From Bacteroidia bacterium (GTDB lineage Bacteria > Bacteroidota > Bacteroidia > Bacteroidales > UBA932), in assembly GCA_030529945.1 (NCBI GenBank), contig JAUMVX010000007.1:1-64000 (forward strand): a stretch of DNA of 64,000 bases, read 5' to 3'. The notes under the pieces are model-generated. The model had not been told where the DNA came from, searched no databases, and was given only the letters and a program-made list of their open reading frames with translations. Below are positions 54,163-63,390 of the stretch, one piece after another (the stretch's first letter is position 1; each line of letters opens with the position of its first letter). The position numbers were made by a program, and so were the translations under genes.

Positions 54163-54250
54163 CGGAAAGACAGGGATTCGAACCCTGGAACCGCTTTGGG
54201 CGGTCACACGCTTTCCAGACGTGCCTCTTCAGCCACTCGAGCATCTTTCC
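54163..54250 (-). tRNA. tRNA-Ser (anticodon GGA)
   Basis: The 88-nt class II tRNA has acceptor arms GGAAAGA and TCTTTCC, anticodon loop CTGGAAA with GGA (complement of 54214-54216), a long variable arm (GTGTGACCGCCCAAAGCGGTTC) and T-arm CAGGGTTCGAATCCCTG. CCA is not encoded. A TAnnTTTG element (TATCTTTG, minus strand, 54268-54261) lies 11 bases upstream. Confidence 0.95.
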
Positions 54251-54260
54251 ATCGGGACTG

Positions 54261-54268
54261 CAAAGATA
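54261..54268 (-). promoter_or_regulatory. TAnnTTTG promoter for tRNA-Ser
   Basis: The minus strand reads TATCTTTG, a perfect match, 10 bases before the tRNA. Confidence 0.7.
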
Positions 54269-54343
54269 AGCATTCCGTCGGTAAATGCAAGCGTGAGGCC
54301 TCAAAAAATGACAGGCAAAAGCGTCAGGTTATTTTTTATATCA

Positions 54344-55675
54344 TCACGTAAACCAGGTGATGGCGACAGAGAGATACCAGGTCGTACAGGTGGCGACGTG
54401 CTTTCTGTCCCAGAAGTCCCACTTGAGTGTCACCTTGTCCCCGAAGGCGTTTTTCACGGCCTCGGAATTGGCGCAAGGCACGATGTCATCGCTCTTGCTG
54501 GCGTAAAGATGGATCTGATGCTTCGGTGTCCATCCGACGGTCAGGTTGTTCTTCTCCAGACACTCGAAGAATGCCTTGCAGAGGTCCGACTTCTTGTCGA
54601 GAGCCTTGGCGCTGAGGATGTCCGAAAGCAGGGGATTCTGCGTGCCGAGAAGTTCCTTCATTTTATTGTTGAGCTGTTCGGTATTATGTTTCTTCCCCGC
54701 GAGGATGGCATCGACATCGTCCTTGATCTTAAGGTATTTCTCACTGTAGAATTCCTCCTCCTTGAAGCCGGACAGTATCTCCGGGTAACTTGCGATCATA
54801 GACTTGATGGTCATCGGGATGGCTCCTATGTATGCTGTCTTGCCCCACTCGTAGTAAGTGTTCATAGTGAGGGCCGGGTCGTAGGCGCCGCAGCAGCAGT
54901 AGGAGTAGTCGAAACGCCACTCTTTCGCGAGATCATCGTGGGTGTCGAAATATTTGTGCACCGCAAGGGCGTTGCTCGCCCCCTGGGATGCGCCCAGAAC
55001 ATAGAGCTTCCAGTCATCTTCCAGAGTGCCGGAACCGTTCCTCTTCCAGGCTTCGACGGCGGCTTTCAGAGCGTCGATGGAGTTGATGGCCGCGATTTCG
55101 TGATTCAGATACGGATGCACCCTGTCTTTGGTGGCGCCGTAGCCGATATAGTCGGGCATCACGAGCAGGTTGTCTCCGGTGACAAGGCAGCAGTCGGTGG
55201 AACCGTCCACTGAAGGACATTCGTCATTCGAGGTGATGGTATAGTGTTCGAGAAGGTAGATGTTGTCCGGATCCATATGGTGAATGCCGAAGAACCAGTA
55301 TCCGCCCCAGGCCACTCTGCCGGAAAGTACGATTTCCTCCCCGTCCAGATCCGTGCTGAAGTATTTGAAGTCACAGGAGATATACATAAGCGCCAGGCCG
55401 TTGGTGCCATATTCCTCCTGGAGTGCGGCTTCCTTTTCCCTGGCGAGCTTGAGGAACTGTTCGCGCGCCTCCGCCATCGTCTCGTCGGCATTGGACCCCT
55501 CGGGTCCGAAAACCTTGTCCGCCATCTCGTCGGCAGTGTAGTACTGGATGTCGCTCACTTCGACCAGATTGTTCTTTTCCTCGGGAGTGTCCGGGCCGTC
55601 TTTCGAACAGGATGAGAAAACGGCCATTCCTGCCGCTGCGGACAGGAGTAAAAGCAGATAGTGAATCTTTTTCAT
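54344..55675 (-). CDS. Alpha/beta-hydrolase lipoprotein
   Basis: The 443-residue protein has a lipobox at Cys23 (FSSC). The mature chain carries MPDYIGYG and VLGASQGA, where S230 is the predicted nucleophile (GxSxG). D396 or D397 in SKSDDIVP and H426 in RKHVATC would complete the triad. This resembles secreted lipase/esterase (LIP-type) folds. Substrate is unknown. It is the last gene of the three-lipoprotein cluster, 31 bases after the C13-fusion gene. The tRNA-Ser unit starts further downstream. Confidence 0.75.
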   Translation of the reverse strand: MKKIHYLLLLLSAAAGMAVFSSCSKDGPDTPEEKNNLVEVSDIQYYTADEMADKVFGPEGSNADETMAEAREQFLKLAREKEAALQEEYGTNGLALMYISCDFKYFSTDLDGEEIVLSGRVAWGGYWFFGIHHMDPDNIYLLEHYTITSNDECPSVDGSTDCCLVTGDNLLVMPDYIGYGATKDRVHPYLNHEIAAINSIDALKAAVEAWKRNGSGTLEDDWKLYVLGASQGASNALAVHKYFDTHDDLAKEWRFDYSYCCCGAYDPALTMNTYYEWGKTAYIGAIPMTIKSMIASYPEILSGFKEEEFYSEKYLKIKDDVDAILAGKKHNTEQLNNKMKELLGTQNPLLSDILSAKALDKKSDLCKAFFECLEKNNLTVGWTPKHQIHLYASKSDDIVPCANSEAVKNAFGDKVTLKWDFWDRKHVATCTTWYLSVAITWFT

Positions 55676-55706
55676 TTTTTATGAATCAATTTGGTGTTTG
55701 TATAAG

Positions 55707-57899
55707 TCAATCGGCTTGGAATAAAAACTCTTCGGGACTCGTCTTGCAGAGATTTCCGAACAGATATGAATTCTCCACATAGACGTGAGATCCGAGAGTA
55801 TGTGTATAAAGGTACTCGTAGAGTTCCTTGTAGGTCTGGCCGGGATTGGCGGAAAGCGTGGTGACGAGATTGTTCGAGAAGCGGTCGCTCATCCACAGGT
55901 TGAGTTCGTAAGAGTGGAAGTCGGCGAATGAGGATTCGCCCGCGCCCGCGCTCGCGATGCTGAGGACTCCGGGTATTCCCTCGGCCTGTACCGCCATATT
56001 GCGCGAATAGCAGGGTTCGAGCAGCAGGAGCATCTTGCGGTAGCGCCGGGCGGAGAACATCTCATTGAGAACCTCCTGAAAGTCGCTGTCCGAGAAGACC
56101 CCTTCCGAGTCGCGCCAGATGAAACCGTTCGGCGTTCTGCCTCTCGCGAAACAGCCGTGGCCGCTCCAGAAGAGCAGCACATTGGTATTCTCCGAAGAGT
56201 CCAGCACCCTCGGCAGGTGCGCACTGCTCCTGCCGAGCAATATGTCGGATACATCGCTGACACTCAGCGTGTCGGTGCTGTAGTCGATGACCGCTCCCCG
56301 GTAGAGGTCTTCTCCGTAGGTGGAGCAGCGGACCTCGCCCGGAAACGCGTTCTTCGGGTTGTCCGCGAGTTCGTCGGAGACGATGAGAATGATGTGGTCG
56401 TCGTCCCAGCCGTTGCGCTTGAGCATACGGTAAACATTGAGCACGTCTGCCTGATGCCGGTAGTTGGCCCAGCCGCTCGACCCCTGCACGAGTATCGCCC
56501 GGCTGTCTTCAAGCTCTCCGTAACTGACGGGACTGTCCTCGTCCTCGATGTCCTCCATCACCCTGACTTTCCAGTTCCAGGATGCGAGGGTGGAGGCGAT
56601 GCGCTTGCTGCCGTCGCTGCTCATATAGTCGAGGGTGATCAGCTTGCCCTCGTACACCATCCAGTGTACATAGGTGCTCTGCACGAGGCTCGTGCAGGCT
56701 TCGCTGTCGAAGCGCAGGACTCCGCTCGCGCCGACCAGCTTGACATAGTCTCCGCCGCCCGAGAGCAGGGCCAGCAGAGAGCGCATACCGAGCTCGCTCC
56801 ATATCGGATACGCTTCCTCCCCGAGGGAGGTAATCTGACGGATTATCTCGTTGGGGTCCGTGTCCTGCGCGAGGTGGTTCTTGACGAATGCCGTGATGCC
56901 GGCGAGCAGCAGGGCGTCGTAAACCTGGGCCTCTGCTCCGGCGGGGGAGTAGCCGTACTTCTCTTCATAGGCTATCTGGAAGCCCGTGGTGGGGTCGGCG
57001 TATTGGGCCACGCCCTCCGCACCCTCGGCCAGCTCTCCCATCTGCAGCAGATAGGTGGAGAGAGCCCCGTTGGAGAAGAGGATGCGCGGGGTCTTGTCCG
57101 AGAGCCGCCTGCGCTCTTCGAGCACGGTCTGCGCGTCCTTCGCCGAGTTTGCTGCGCAGATGAGGCAGTCCACACCGGATTTCAGAGCGTCCGCGGCCCG
57201 GTCCGCGAGGTCATCAGTATATTGGTATATGTTCTCCGCTGAAAGTTCCAGCCCCAGTTCGGTGGCGAGGAACGGTACCCATTCGTAGAATGTCTGCCCG
57301 TATTCATCGTCCGGAGTGAGCAGGGCGATGCTTTTCGCGCCCGACTCCCAGGCCTTTGCCAGCAGAACCTCGCTCTGGCTGACGTCGGTCTCGCAGAGCG
57401 ACCAGAGGAAAGGCTTCTCGGCCTTGTCGCCCGACTTGGTGACGGCATAGCGGCGGATGATGTTCTCGCTGCTTGCTCCCGGCACGATCATAGGCTTGCG
57501 GGTGGATTTGCAGGCACGCGCCATCACATCCACATTGCCGTTGCGCAGGGGCCCTACGACAAGCAGCAGGTCTTCGCGGAGGGCGAGCGCGGAGGAAAGG
57601 GAGTCCAGGTCCACTCCGTCCTCGTCGTACCATTCTATATTGAGGTCCACTCCGAGAGTGTCCCCGCTCTCGCACAGATACCTCTGCGCCTTGCGCATAT
57701 TGTAGAGCGCACTGCCGGCGATAGTCTCCAGATGCGCCGCATATTCCCCGCTCTCGTACATAGGCAGGACCACGGCGATGTTATATGGAGTCGTCTTGTA
57801 CTTCGAGACATACTCTATTCTGTCGTCCTCCCTGATGCAGGCGGAGAGCAGGCACACTGCAAGTGCGCCCAATGCCGGAAGAATTCTAAAGCCCCGCAT
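55707..57899 (-). CDS. Periplasmic-binding domain fused to a C13 (legumain-like) peptidase domain, lipoprotein
   Basis: The 730-residue protein is a predicted lipoprotein (LLSAC, Cys21). Residues about 36-420 match a type I periplasmic-binding fold of the branched-chain amino-acid receptor kind (IAVVLPMYESGEYA, LLVVGPLRNGNV, SIALLTPDDEYGQTFYE). Residues about 460-720 match the legumain/GPI8 (C13) peptidase core: ILVQGSSGWANYRHQADVLN, then LLFWSGHG with catalytic H581, and LLLLEPCYS with catalytic C630. Both catalytic residues are present. The upstream gene overlaps by 14 bases. A ligand-gated surface or periplasmic protease is inferred; the permease genes of a transporter are missing. Confidence 0.85.
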   Translation of the reverse strand: MRGFRILPALGALAVCLLSACIREDDRIEYVSKYKTTPYNIAVVLPMYESGEYAAHLETIAGSALYNMRKAQRYLCESGDTLGVDLNIEWYDEDGVDLDSLSSALALREDLLLVVGPLRNGNVDVMARACKSTRKPMIVPGASSENIIRRYAVTKSGDKAEKPFLWSLCETDVSQSEVLLAKAWESGAKSIALLTPDDEYGQTFYEWVPFLATELGLELSAENIYQYTDDLADRAADALKSGVDCLICAANSAKDAQTVLEERRRLSDKTPRILFSNGALSTYLLQMGELAEGAEGVAQYADPTTGFQIAYEEKYGYSPAGAEAQVYDALLLAGITAFVKNHLAQDTDPNEIIRQITSLGEEAYPIWSELGMRSLLALLSGGGDYVKLVGASGVLRFDSEACTSLVQSTYVHWMVYEGKLITLDYMSSDGSKRIASTLASWNWKVRVMEDIEDEDSPVSYGELEDSRAILVQGSSGWANYRHQADVLNVYRMLKRNGWDDDHIILIVSDELADNPKNAFPGEVRCSTYGEDLYRGAVIDYSTDTLSVSDVSDILLGRSSAHLPRVLDSSENTNVLLFWSGHGCFARGRTPNGFIWRDSEGVFSDSDFQEVLNEMFSARRYRKMLLLLEPCYSRNMAVQAEGIPGVLSIASAGAGESSFADFHSYELNLWMSDRFSNNLVTTLSANPGQTYKELYEYLYTHTLGSHVYVENSYLFGNLCKTSPEEFLFQAD

Positions 57900-58929
57900 A
57901 TTTCCGCTCCTCCTCCAGCGCCTTGTCGTAATATCTGCCGGCGAGGGCCGTCAGACGCTCATCGAAAGAGTCCGAGACCACCAGCTCCGAATAACCCGAG
58001 GAGAGGTCGAGCACCTGGTGTGAAGGCATTTCCACGCCTCCCCACCAGTCGCATATCCAGTCCTGCACCGCGTCGCCGATATGTTTGACGATGGAGAACG
58101 GCACTCTCGGGGAGTAGAGCTGCATATCGCAGTCCACCCCGAGGGTGTAGAAACTTCCGGGGTTCTCCCTGTTGTAGCGGAAGAATCCCTGGGCGGTGCC
58201 CCCGCAGAGAGGAAGCACCAGGTCGAACTTCCCGTCCAGGGAGTAGGACATCTTGTAGGCGGTCGAAGCGTCGTCGAAGCCGCCCGTGGTCTGCGAGAAG
58301 CAGATGGAGGTAAGCTCGGAACCGCTTCCGCTGTCTTCGATCGCGGCGGAGAAGCCTCCGGTCATACCGTCCAGCCCCGGAATGTCGGGATTCGCGCTTG
58401 CTATCAATATTTCATCCACATCGTCCAGACCGTCCGCCACGAGCCTTCCCGCCTGATAGTAAATACCGTATTGGAGGATTTTCAGGGTATGTGCCGGCAG
58501 GGTCGTGTCATCTGACTCGGTGAGCAGGAAATCCACGTTGGACGCCCGCGTGAGCAGGGCGTCGTAACGGTGGAGCAGCGGCTCCAGGCTGTCGTTCGCA
58601 AGGATTATCAGCGCTCTGCGCTCAGGTTCCTCATTCTGCATATAGTCGAGCATATACTCGATGGTGGAAACTGCTTTCAGAGTATCCGAAGGAAGCTCCA
58701 CGAGCGAAAACAGAAGGCCGCAGTCCTGCGCCCCTCTCACCGCGCCCCGGTACATATCATCCATATAGCCGACATCTCCCAGAGCCCCTTTGCGCGTCAC
58801 GAAATAGACCAGGTCCGGCAGCTCCTTGTCCTCGTCGGGGTCGATATATATGACATTTCCCTCTTTCCTGCAGGAAAGGAGGGAAAGCAGCAGCGACAAA
58901 ACTGTGACGACTCTTCGGCAGAATTTCAT
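57886..58929 (-). CDS. PnrA/BMP-like ligand-binding lipoprotein
   Basis: The 347-residue protein has a lipobox ending LLSLLSC (Cys20). The mature part has VTRKGALGDVGYMDDMYRGA, which resembles the GLGDKSFND head of BMP/PnrA proteins. LVLPLCGGTAQGFFRY and LGVDCDMQ match the ligand-facing loops and hinge of this family, which binds nucleosides in other bacteria. No ABC permease or ATPase is nearby. The stop overlaps the next gene by 14 bases, so the two are likely translated together. Confidence 0.75.
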   Translation of the reverse strand: MKFCRRVVTVLSLLLSLLSCRKEGNVIYIDPDEDKELPDLVYFVTRKGALGDVGYMDDMYRGAVRGAQDCGLLFSLVELPSDTLKAVSTIEYMLDYMQNEEPERRALIILANDSLEPLLHRYDALLTRASNVDFLLTESDDTTLPAHTLKILQYGIYYQAGRLVADGLDDVDEILIASANPDIPGLDGMTGGFSAAIEDSGSGSELTSICFSQTTGGFDDASTAYKMSYSLDGKFDLVLPLCGGTAQGFFRYNRENPGSFYTLGVDCDMQLYSPRVPFSIVKHIGDAVQDWICDWWGGVEMPSHQVLDLSSGYSELVVSDSFDERLTALAGRYYDKALEEERKYAGL

Positions 58930-58949
58930 TCGGCAATATTAAAATCTTG

Positions 58950-58957
58950 CAAAGGTA
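58950..58957 (-). promoter_or_regulatory. TAnnTTTG promoter for the lipoprotein cluster
   Basis: The minus strand reads TACCTTTG, a perfect match, 21 bases before the ATG at 58929. Confidence 0.7.
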
Positions 58958-59085
58958 TATAATTTTACGGATAATACCAAAAATCGCCCTCCGGGATGAC
59001 GGACTGCAAGTGATTCCCGAAAAAAAAACTTGCCGACTTCTTTTTTCATCATCACCAAGATGTTGCACGGACGGAAAACTTTGCA

Positions 59086-59093
59086 TAACTTTG
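59086..59093 (+). promoter_or_regulatory. TAnnTTTG promoter for rpsO
   Basis: TAACTTTG, a perfect match, 60 bases before the rpsO ATG. Confidence 0.65.
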
Positions 59094-59152
59094 CACGCTT
59101 TTTCCCGGAAAGGGGAGAAGAGGGTTTATTCATCAACTAAATTTTTTGCACG

Positions 59153-59428
59153 ATGGCTGAATATTTAATGCCTGAAAAGAAGCAAGAGATTTTCGCTAAG
59201 TACGGAAAGTCTAATAAGGACACCGGCTCACCTGAGAGTCAAGTTGCTCTATTTTCCTACCGTATCAAGCACCTTACCGAGCACGTCAAGAAGAATAAGA
59301 AGGACGTGGTGACACGCCGTTCGCTTCTTCGCCTCGTAGGTAAGAGACGTCAGATTCTGGACTACCTCCAGAAGGTCGACATCGCTAGATACAGAAGCAT
59401 CGTCAAGGAGCTCGGTCTCCGTCGATAA
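59153..59428 (+). CDS. rpsO: Small-subunit ribosomal protein uS15
   Basis: The 91-residue protein contains [21 protein letters not shown] and [19 protein letters not shown], highly conserved in S15. An N-terminal extension of a few residues ([10 protein letters not shown]) is normal in this phylum. rpsO-pnp is a classic pair; a terminator lies between them here, which may act as a partial stop. Confidence 0.97.
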   Translation: MAEYLMPEKKQEIFAKYGKSNKDTGSPESQVALFSYRIKHLTEHVKKNKKDVVTRRSLLRLVGKRRQILDYLQKVDIARYRSIVKELGLRR

Positions 59429-59445
59429 CAGGATAGGAAAGCGTT

Positions 59446-59479
59446 GGGGATGGTCTCCGCAGGAGCCATCCCTTTTTTT
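59446..59479 (+). terminator. Intrinsic terminator between rpsO and pnp
   Basis: GGGATGGTCTCC pairs with GGAGCCATCCC (one mismatch) with a short loop GCA, followed by seven T. Confidence 0.85.
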
Positions 59480-59505
59480 GCTGAAAAGACGTTAAGGAAA
59501 AAATA

Positions 59506-61929
59506 ATGAACATCATCAGAAAAAGCATCTCCCTCGCGGATGGCCGCGTGATTGAGATTGAGACCGGAAAGCTGGCCAAGCAGGCCGCCGGTTCAGCTGT
59601 AGTCAAGATGGGAGGCACAATGCTCCTCGCCACCGTGACTGCTGCGGAAGAAGTCAAGGAAGGCACGGACTTTATGCCTCTTACCGTTGACTACAAGGAA
59701 AAGTATTATTCAGCCGGACGTTTCCCGGGCGGATTTATGAAGAGGGAGGGCAAGTCCTCAGACTACGAAGTCCTCATCTCCCGCCTCATCGACCGTCCCA
59801 TCAGACCTCTCTGGCCGGATGATTTCCACCTCGAGGTCTTCGTGAACGTAACCCTCATCAGCGCGGAGAAAGACACTCAGCCCGATGCGCTTGCCGGTCT
59901 GGCGGCATCCTGCGCCCTCGCCACTTCCGACCTCCCGTTCGGAGGCCCGATTTCCGAAGTGAGGGTAAGCCGCATAAACGGCGAATTCGTCATCAACCCT
60001 ACCTTCTCCCAGATGAATGACAGCGACCTCGAACTTATGGTCGCGGCCACCGAGGAGAACATTATGATGGTGGAGGGCGAGATGAAGGAGGTCAGCGAGG
60101 CGGATATGCTCGAGGCCATCAAGTTCGCCCACGAGGAGATAAAGAAGCACTGCCGCGTCCAGAAGGAGCTTATGCACGAGCTCGGAACTGACGTGAACAA
60201 GAGGGACTACCCTCACGATGTCGAGGATGAGAATCTCAAGAAGAGCGTCCACGAGTTCTGCTATGACAAGTGCTACGCCCTCGCCAAGAGCGCGAAGCCT
60301 AAGAAGGAGCGCGAGGCCGGCTTCAAGGCCATCCTCGAGGAGTTCATCGCCACGATACCGGAGCCTCAGAACGAGGCGGAGAAGGAAGAGTACGCGCTCA
60401 AGTGCACTCTTGCCGGCCGCTACTACCATCAGGAGGAGAAGGACGCGATGCGCAATATGATTCTCGACGAGGGCGTCCGTCTCGACGGACGCGTATGCAA
60501 TCAGGTCCGTCCGATCTGGTGCGAGGTCGATTACCTCCCTTGCGCCCACGGTTCAGCCATCTTCACCAGAGGCGAAACCCAGTCTCTGGCTACCGTCACC
60601 CTCGGTACCAAGATGGATATGAAAGAGACTGACGAAGTTCTGATCCAGGGAGACCAGCAGTTCGTCCTCCATTATAATTTCCCTCCGTTCGCCACCGGTG
60701 AAGCCAAGCCTCAGAGAGGAGTCGGCCGCCGTGAGATCGGCCACGGAAACCTCGCGATGCGCGCCCTCAAGCCTGTGGTTCCGCTCGCTCCGGAGAATCC
60801 GTACGCTGTCCGCGTCGTTTCGGACATCCTCGAATCGAACGGCTCTTCCTCTATGGCATCCGTCTGCGGAGGCTGCCTCGCCCTTATGGACGCGGGCGTG
60901 AAGATAAAGAAGCCGGTAGCCGGTGTCGCGATGGGTCTCATCACAGACGCCGAGCGTCCTAACGATCGCTACGCCATCCTTACCGACATCCTCGGAGACG
61001 AGGACCACCTCGGAGATATGGACTTCAAGGTGACGGGCACAGCCGACGGCATCACCGCTACCCAGATGGACATCAAGGTGGACGGCCTCTCCTATGAGGT
61101 TCTCGCCAAGGCTCTCGAGCAGGCACGCCAGGGCCGTATGCACATTATGGGCGAGATGATGAAGACCATCAGCGAGCCGCGTGAGGATTACAAGCCTTTC
61201 GTTCCGCGCATCGAGCAGCTCCGCATCGCCGCCGAGTTCATCGGGGCGGTCATCGGCAAGGGAGGCGAGACCATCCAGAAGATCCAGAAGGAGACAGGCA
61301 CCGTCATCACCATCACCGAGGAGCCTATACCGGGCACGAATATGACCGAAGGCGTGGTGGATGTCGCCTCCGACAACAAGGAGAATATGCAGAAGGCTCT
61401 CGAATGGATCAAGGGCATCTGCGCAGTTCCGGAGGTCGGCCAGACATATCACGGCAAGGTCGTTTCTATCCTCGAATTCGGAGCTTTCGTGGAGATCCTT
61501 CCGGGCAAGGAAGGTCTGCTGCACGTTTCCGAAATCGCCTGGAACAAGACCGAGAATGTCGAGGATGTGCTTTCTGTCGGCGACGAGATCGATGTCAAGC
61601 TGCTTGAGATTGATGCCAAGACCGGCAAGATGCGTCTTTCTATGCGCGCTCTGACCGAGAAGCCTGAAGGTTATGTGGAGCCTAAGCCGCGTATGAACGG
61701 CAACGGTTCGCGTCGTGACGGCGACCGTCGTGATGACCGCAGGTCGGGCCACGGTGACAGAGGTCCGCGCCGCGAGGACCGCAGAGATTCCGACCGCCGT
61801 GACCGCAGAGGCGATTCAGACCGCCGCGAGCATCGTGACGGCGAGCGCCGCGACTTCCGCCGTCCTCGTCCTCAGGCAGACGGGGAGAACGCCGCGCCGG
61901 AGGCTCCGAAGCACGACGAGGTATTCTAG
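59506..61929 (+). CDS. pnp: Polynucleotide phosphorylase with basic-acidic tail
   Basis: The 807-residue enzyme degrades RNA from the 3' end. It has two RNase PH domains (about 1-220 and 320-545) separated by the helical linker, a KH domain (about 560-620, with [20 protein letters not shown]) and an S1 domain (about 640-710, [20 protein letters not shown]). Beyond S1 is a tail of about 70 residues made almost only of Arg, Asp, Gly and Ser. Such tails may recruit RNA or partners. The start ATG lies 27 bases after the upstream terminator. Confidence 0.95.
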   Translation: MNIIRKSISLADGRVIEIETGKLAKQAAGSAVVKMGGTMLLATVTAAEEVKEGTDFMPLTVDYKEKYYSAGRFPGGFMKREGKSSDYEVLISRLIDRPIRPLWPDDFHLEVFVNVTLISAEKDTQPDALAGLAASCALATSDLPFGGPISEVRVSRINGEFVINPTFSQMNDSDLELMVAATEENIMMVEGEMKEVSEADMLEAIKFAHEEIKKHCRVQKELMHELGTDVNKRDYPHDVEDENLKKSVHEFCYDKCYALAKSAKPKKEREAGFKAILEEFIATIPEPQNEAEKEEYALKCTLAGRYYHQEEKDAMRNMILDEGVRLDGRVCNQVRPIWCEVDYLPCAHGSAIFTRGETQSLATVTLGTKMDMKETDEVLIQGDQQFVLHYNFPPFATGEAKPQRGVGRREIGHGNLAMRALKPVVPLAPENPYAVRVVSDILESNGSSSMASVCGGCLALMDAGVKIKKPVAGVAMGLITDAERPNDRYAILTDILGDEDHLGDMDFKVTGTADGITATQMDIKVDGLSYEVLAKALEQARQGRMHIMGEMMKTISEPREDYKPFVPRIEQLRIAAEFIGAVIGKGGETIQKIQKETGTVITITEEPIPGTNMTEGVVDVASDNKENMQKALEWIKGICAVPEVGQTYHGKVVSILEFGAFVEILPGKEGLLHVSEIAWNKTENVEDVLSVGDEIDVKLLEIDAKTGKMRLSMRALTEKPEGYVEPKPRMNGNGSRRDGDRRDDRRSGHGDRGPRREDRRDSDRRDRRGDSDRREHRDGERRDFRRPRPQADGENAAPEAPKHDEVF

Positions 61930-61976
61930 CCTGAGGCGTCTTCCGCAGTGCGCGGAGGCGTGTCAAAGAAAAAATA

Positions 61977-62007
61977 TTGGACGGCCGCGTCTTCGCGAGC
62001 CGTCCAA
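61977..62007 (+). terminator. Hairpin after pnp
   Basis: TTGGACGGC and GCCGTCCAA pair, with inner CGCG/CGCG pairing around TCTT. The following T-tract is short (TTTC), so it may be a weak terminator or a 3' stability element. Confidence 0.6.
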
Positions 62008-62072
62008 TTTCGCTTTGAAGGTTTCTTAGCTCCTTCTCCGGCGTGGGCCGCGTCAATTGAATAATTTTTAAT

Positions 62073-62080
62073 TATCTTTG
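62073..62080 (+). promoter_or_regulatory. TAnnTTTG promoter for tRNA-Gln
   Basis: TATCTTTG, a perfect match, 10 bases before the tRNA. Confidence 0.7.
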
Positions 62081-62090
62081 CAGCCGCGAT

Positions 62091-62161
62091 TGAGGTATGG
62101 TGTAATGGCAGCACTTGGGATTTTGGTTCCCCCAGTCCAGGTTCGAATCCTGGTACCTCAA
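62091..62161 (+). tRNA. tRNA-Gln (anticodon TTG)
   Basis: The 71-nt gene has acceptor arms TGAGGTA and TACCTCA, anticodon loop TTTTGGT with TTG at 62123-62125, and T-arm CCAGGTTCGAATCCTGG. The anticodon stem TGGGA/TCCCC has a T-C mismatch at its outer pair (27-43). CCA is not encoded. Confidence 0.92.
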
Positions 62162-62209
62162 CAAAAATCGGCTATACAGTTGTCTGAAAGGCATATAGGG
62201 GCAAAACAA

Positions 62210-62248
62210 GGGGCAAGAATCATTGCGGTTCTTGCCCCTCTTTTTTTT
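62210..62248 (+). terminator. Intrinsic terminator after tRNA-Gln
   Basis: GGGGCAAGAA and TTCTTGCCCC form a 10-bp stem with a 9-base loop, followed by TCTTTTTTTT. Confidence 0.9.
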
Positions 62249-62331
62249 CAGAAATCGTATCTCACTCCCTCCGACTCGGCTGCTATCAGCGCCGGAGCAT
62301 CTTGGATTTCCCCTTCTCTCTCCATATCCCT

Positions 62332-63390
62332 TTACTCTCCATTCCCCGGTGGGGCTATGCGGCAGCGTGAGAGCCGCGAGGCGACGAGGGAGTCGAGGAT
62401 GCCGGCCTCCGCCAGAGCCTTGACGCTCAGCTCTTCCGGGCTGTGGTTCTCGCGGAAAAGCACGATGCTGCGGGCGATGGCCCGGCTGCCGATGTAAGGG
62501 TGCTCCGCGAGCTGCTCCGGCGGCAATGTCCATAGTGCGTAAGGCTCCGCTTCTCCGACAGTTATGAGGTCCGCCAGACCCCTGAACCTTTCCTCATCGA
62601 AATTCTTCAGGTCCATAAGCTGCTCCGGATAGGAATAGCCCTGCAGCCTCTGCCGATACTCCACCATTTTAGATGCATAATAGGCCCCGATGCCCGGCAG
62701 AGCGTCGAAAGCTGCCGAGTCGGCTGCGTTTATGTCCACTCGGGGAATCCTTATATACGGCTCCAGCCGGCTGAAGACCGAATCCGCGACCACATACGAC
62801 TTCGCGAAATCCGAAGGCCGCCGGAAGCGTCCTCCCTTTTTACGGTACGCGTCTATCGAAAGAGCCTGCTTTTCGCTGAACCCCAGCCTCTGAAGGTCTG
62901 CCACGCTCACCGTGTTCGGGTCGAAGGGGAAGCTCTCCACCTTCTTCCCACGCTGTTTAAGATAAATGCGCTGCGCATCCCCGGAGTGCTGCGCGTCCCT
63001 TCGCACTATCACCCGCCCGCTGTAGTCAGCATCTGTCCGGACGGCCTTGCCTCCGTCCAATCCTTCTCCGTCCCCGGCAGATTTCTGCCGGTCTCTCCGG
63101 CCGGAAGCGGCCGGAGACTGCGCCTTCGTGCCGTTACCGGGGGGAATGTGGGATTGGACGCTTTCAGCGTCCAGAATGCGTCTTGCCAAGGCTTCGTCTG
63201 TCACATAGACTGTGTCCGGAGCGTCCCTGTTCGCGATGAGCTGCGCGACTGCCGAGCTGTTTACGAACAGCGCCGCCTGATATCCGATCACCAGAAAGGT
63301 GAGCGCGACGGCTCCGATCTTCAGAGATGCTCCGGTGCTTTTATTGTCGTCATAATTCTCTGTCTGTGAAGTCTTTCTCCTTCTCCTCAT
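62332..63390 (-). CDS. Helix-hairpin-helix (ComEA-like) protein
   Basis: The 352-residue protein has an N-terminal membrane helix (about 23-45), a charged linker (about 80-150) and three helix-hairpin-helix units: VSVADLQRLGFSEKQALSI, INAADSAAFDALPGIGAYYA and the HPYIGSRAIARSIVLF region. The second is the typical ComEA-type DNA-binding form. The family is common in Bacteroidota and its role is unclear; DNA uptake is possible since dprA is also in the window. It overlaps the rsmI end by 41 bases. Confidence 0.78.
   Translation of the reverse strand: MRRRRKTSQTENYDDNKSTGASLKIGAVALTFLVIGYQAALFVNSSAVAQLIANRDAPDTVYVTDEALARRILDAESVQSHIPPGNGTKAQSPAASGRRDRQKSAGDGEGLDGGKAVRTDADYSGRVIVRRDAQHSGDAQRIYLKQRGKKVESFPFDPNTVSVADLQRLGFSEKQALSIDAYRKKGGRFRRPSDFAKSYVVADSVFSRLEPYIRIPRVDINAADSAAFDALPGIGAYYASKMVEYRQRLQGYSYPEQLMDLKNFDEERFRGLADLITVGEAEPYALWTLPPEQLAEHPYIGSRAIARSIVLFRENHSPEELSVKALAEAGILDSLVASRLSRCRIAPPGNGE

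Noticed and set aside
51584..54304. 906-codon open frame on the minus strand
   Set aside because: It is antisense to the receiver/PEP protein, also covers the shared terminator and tRNA-Ser, and shows no domain or start signal.
62162..62209. Possible att site next to tRNA-Gln
   Set aside because: No duplicated tRNA 3' end and no integrase in view; a clear terminator follows.
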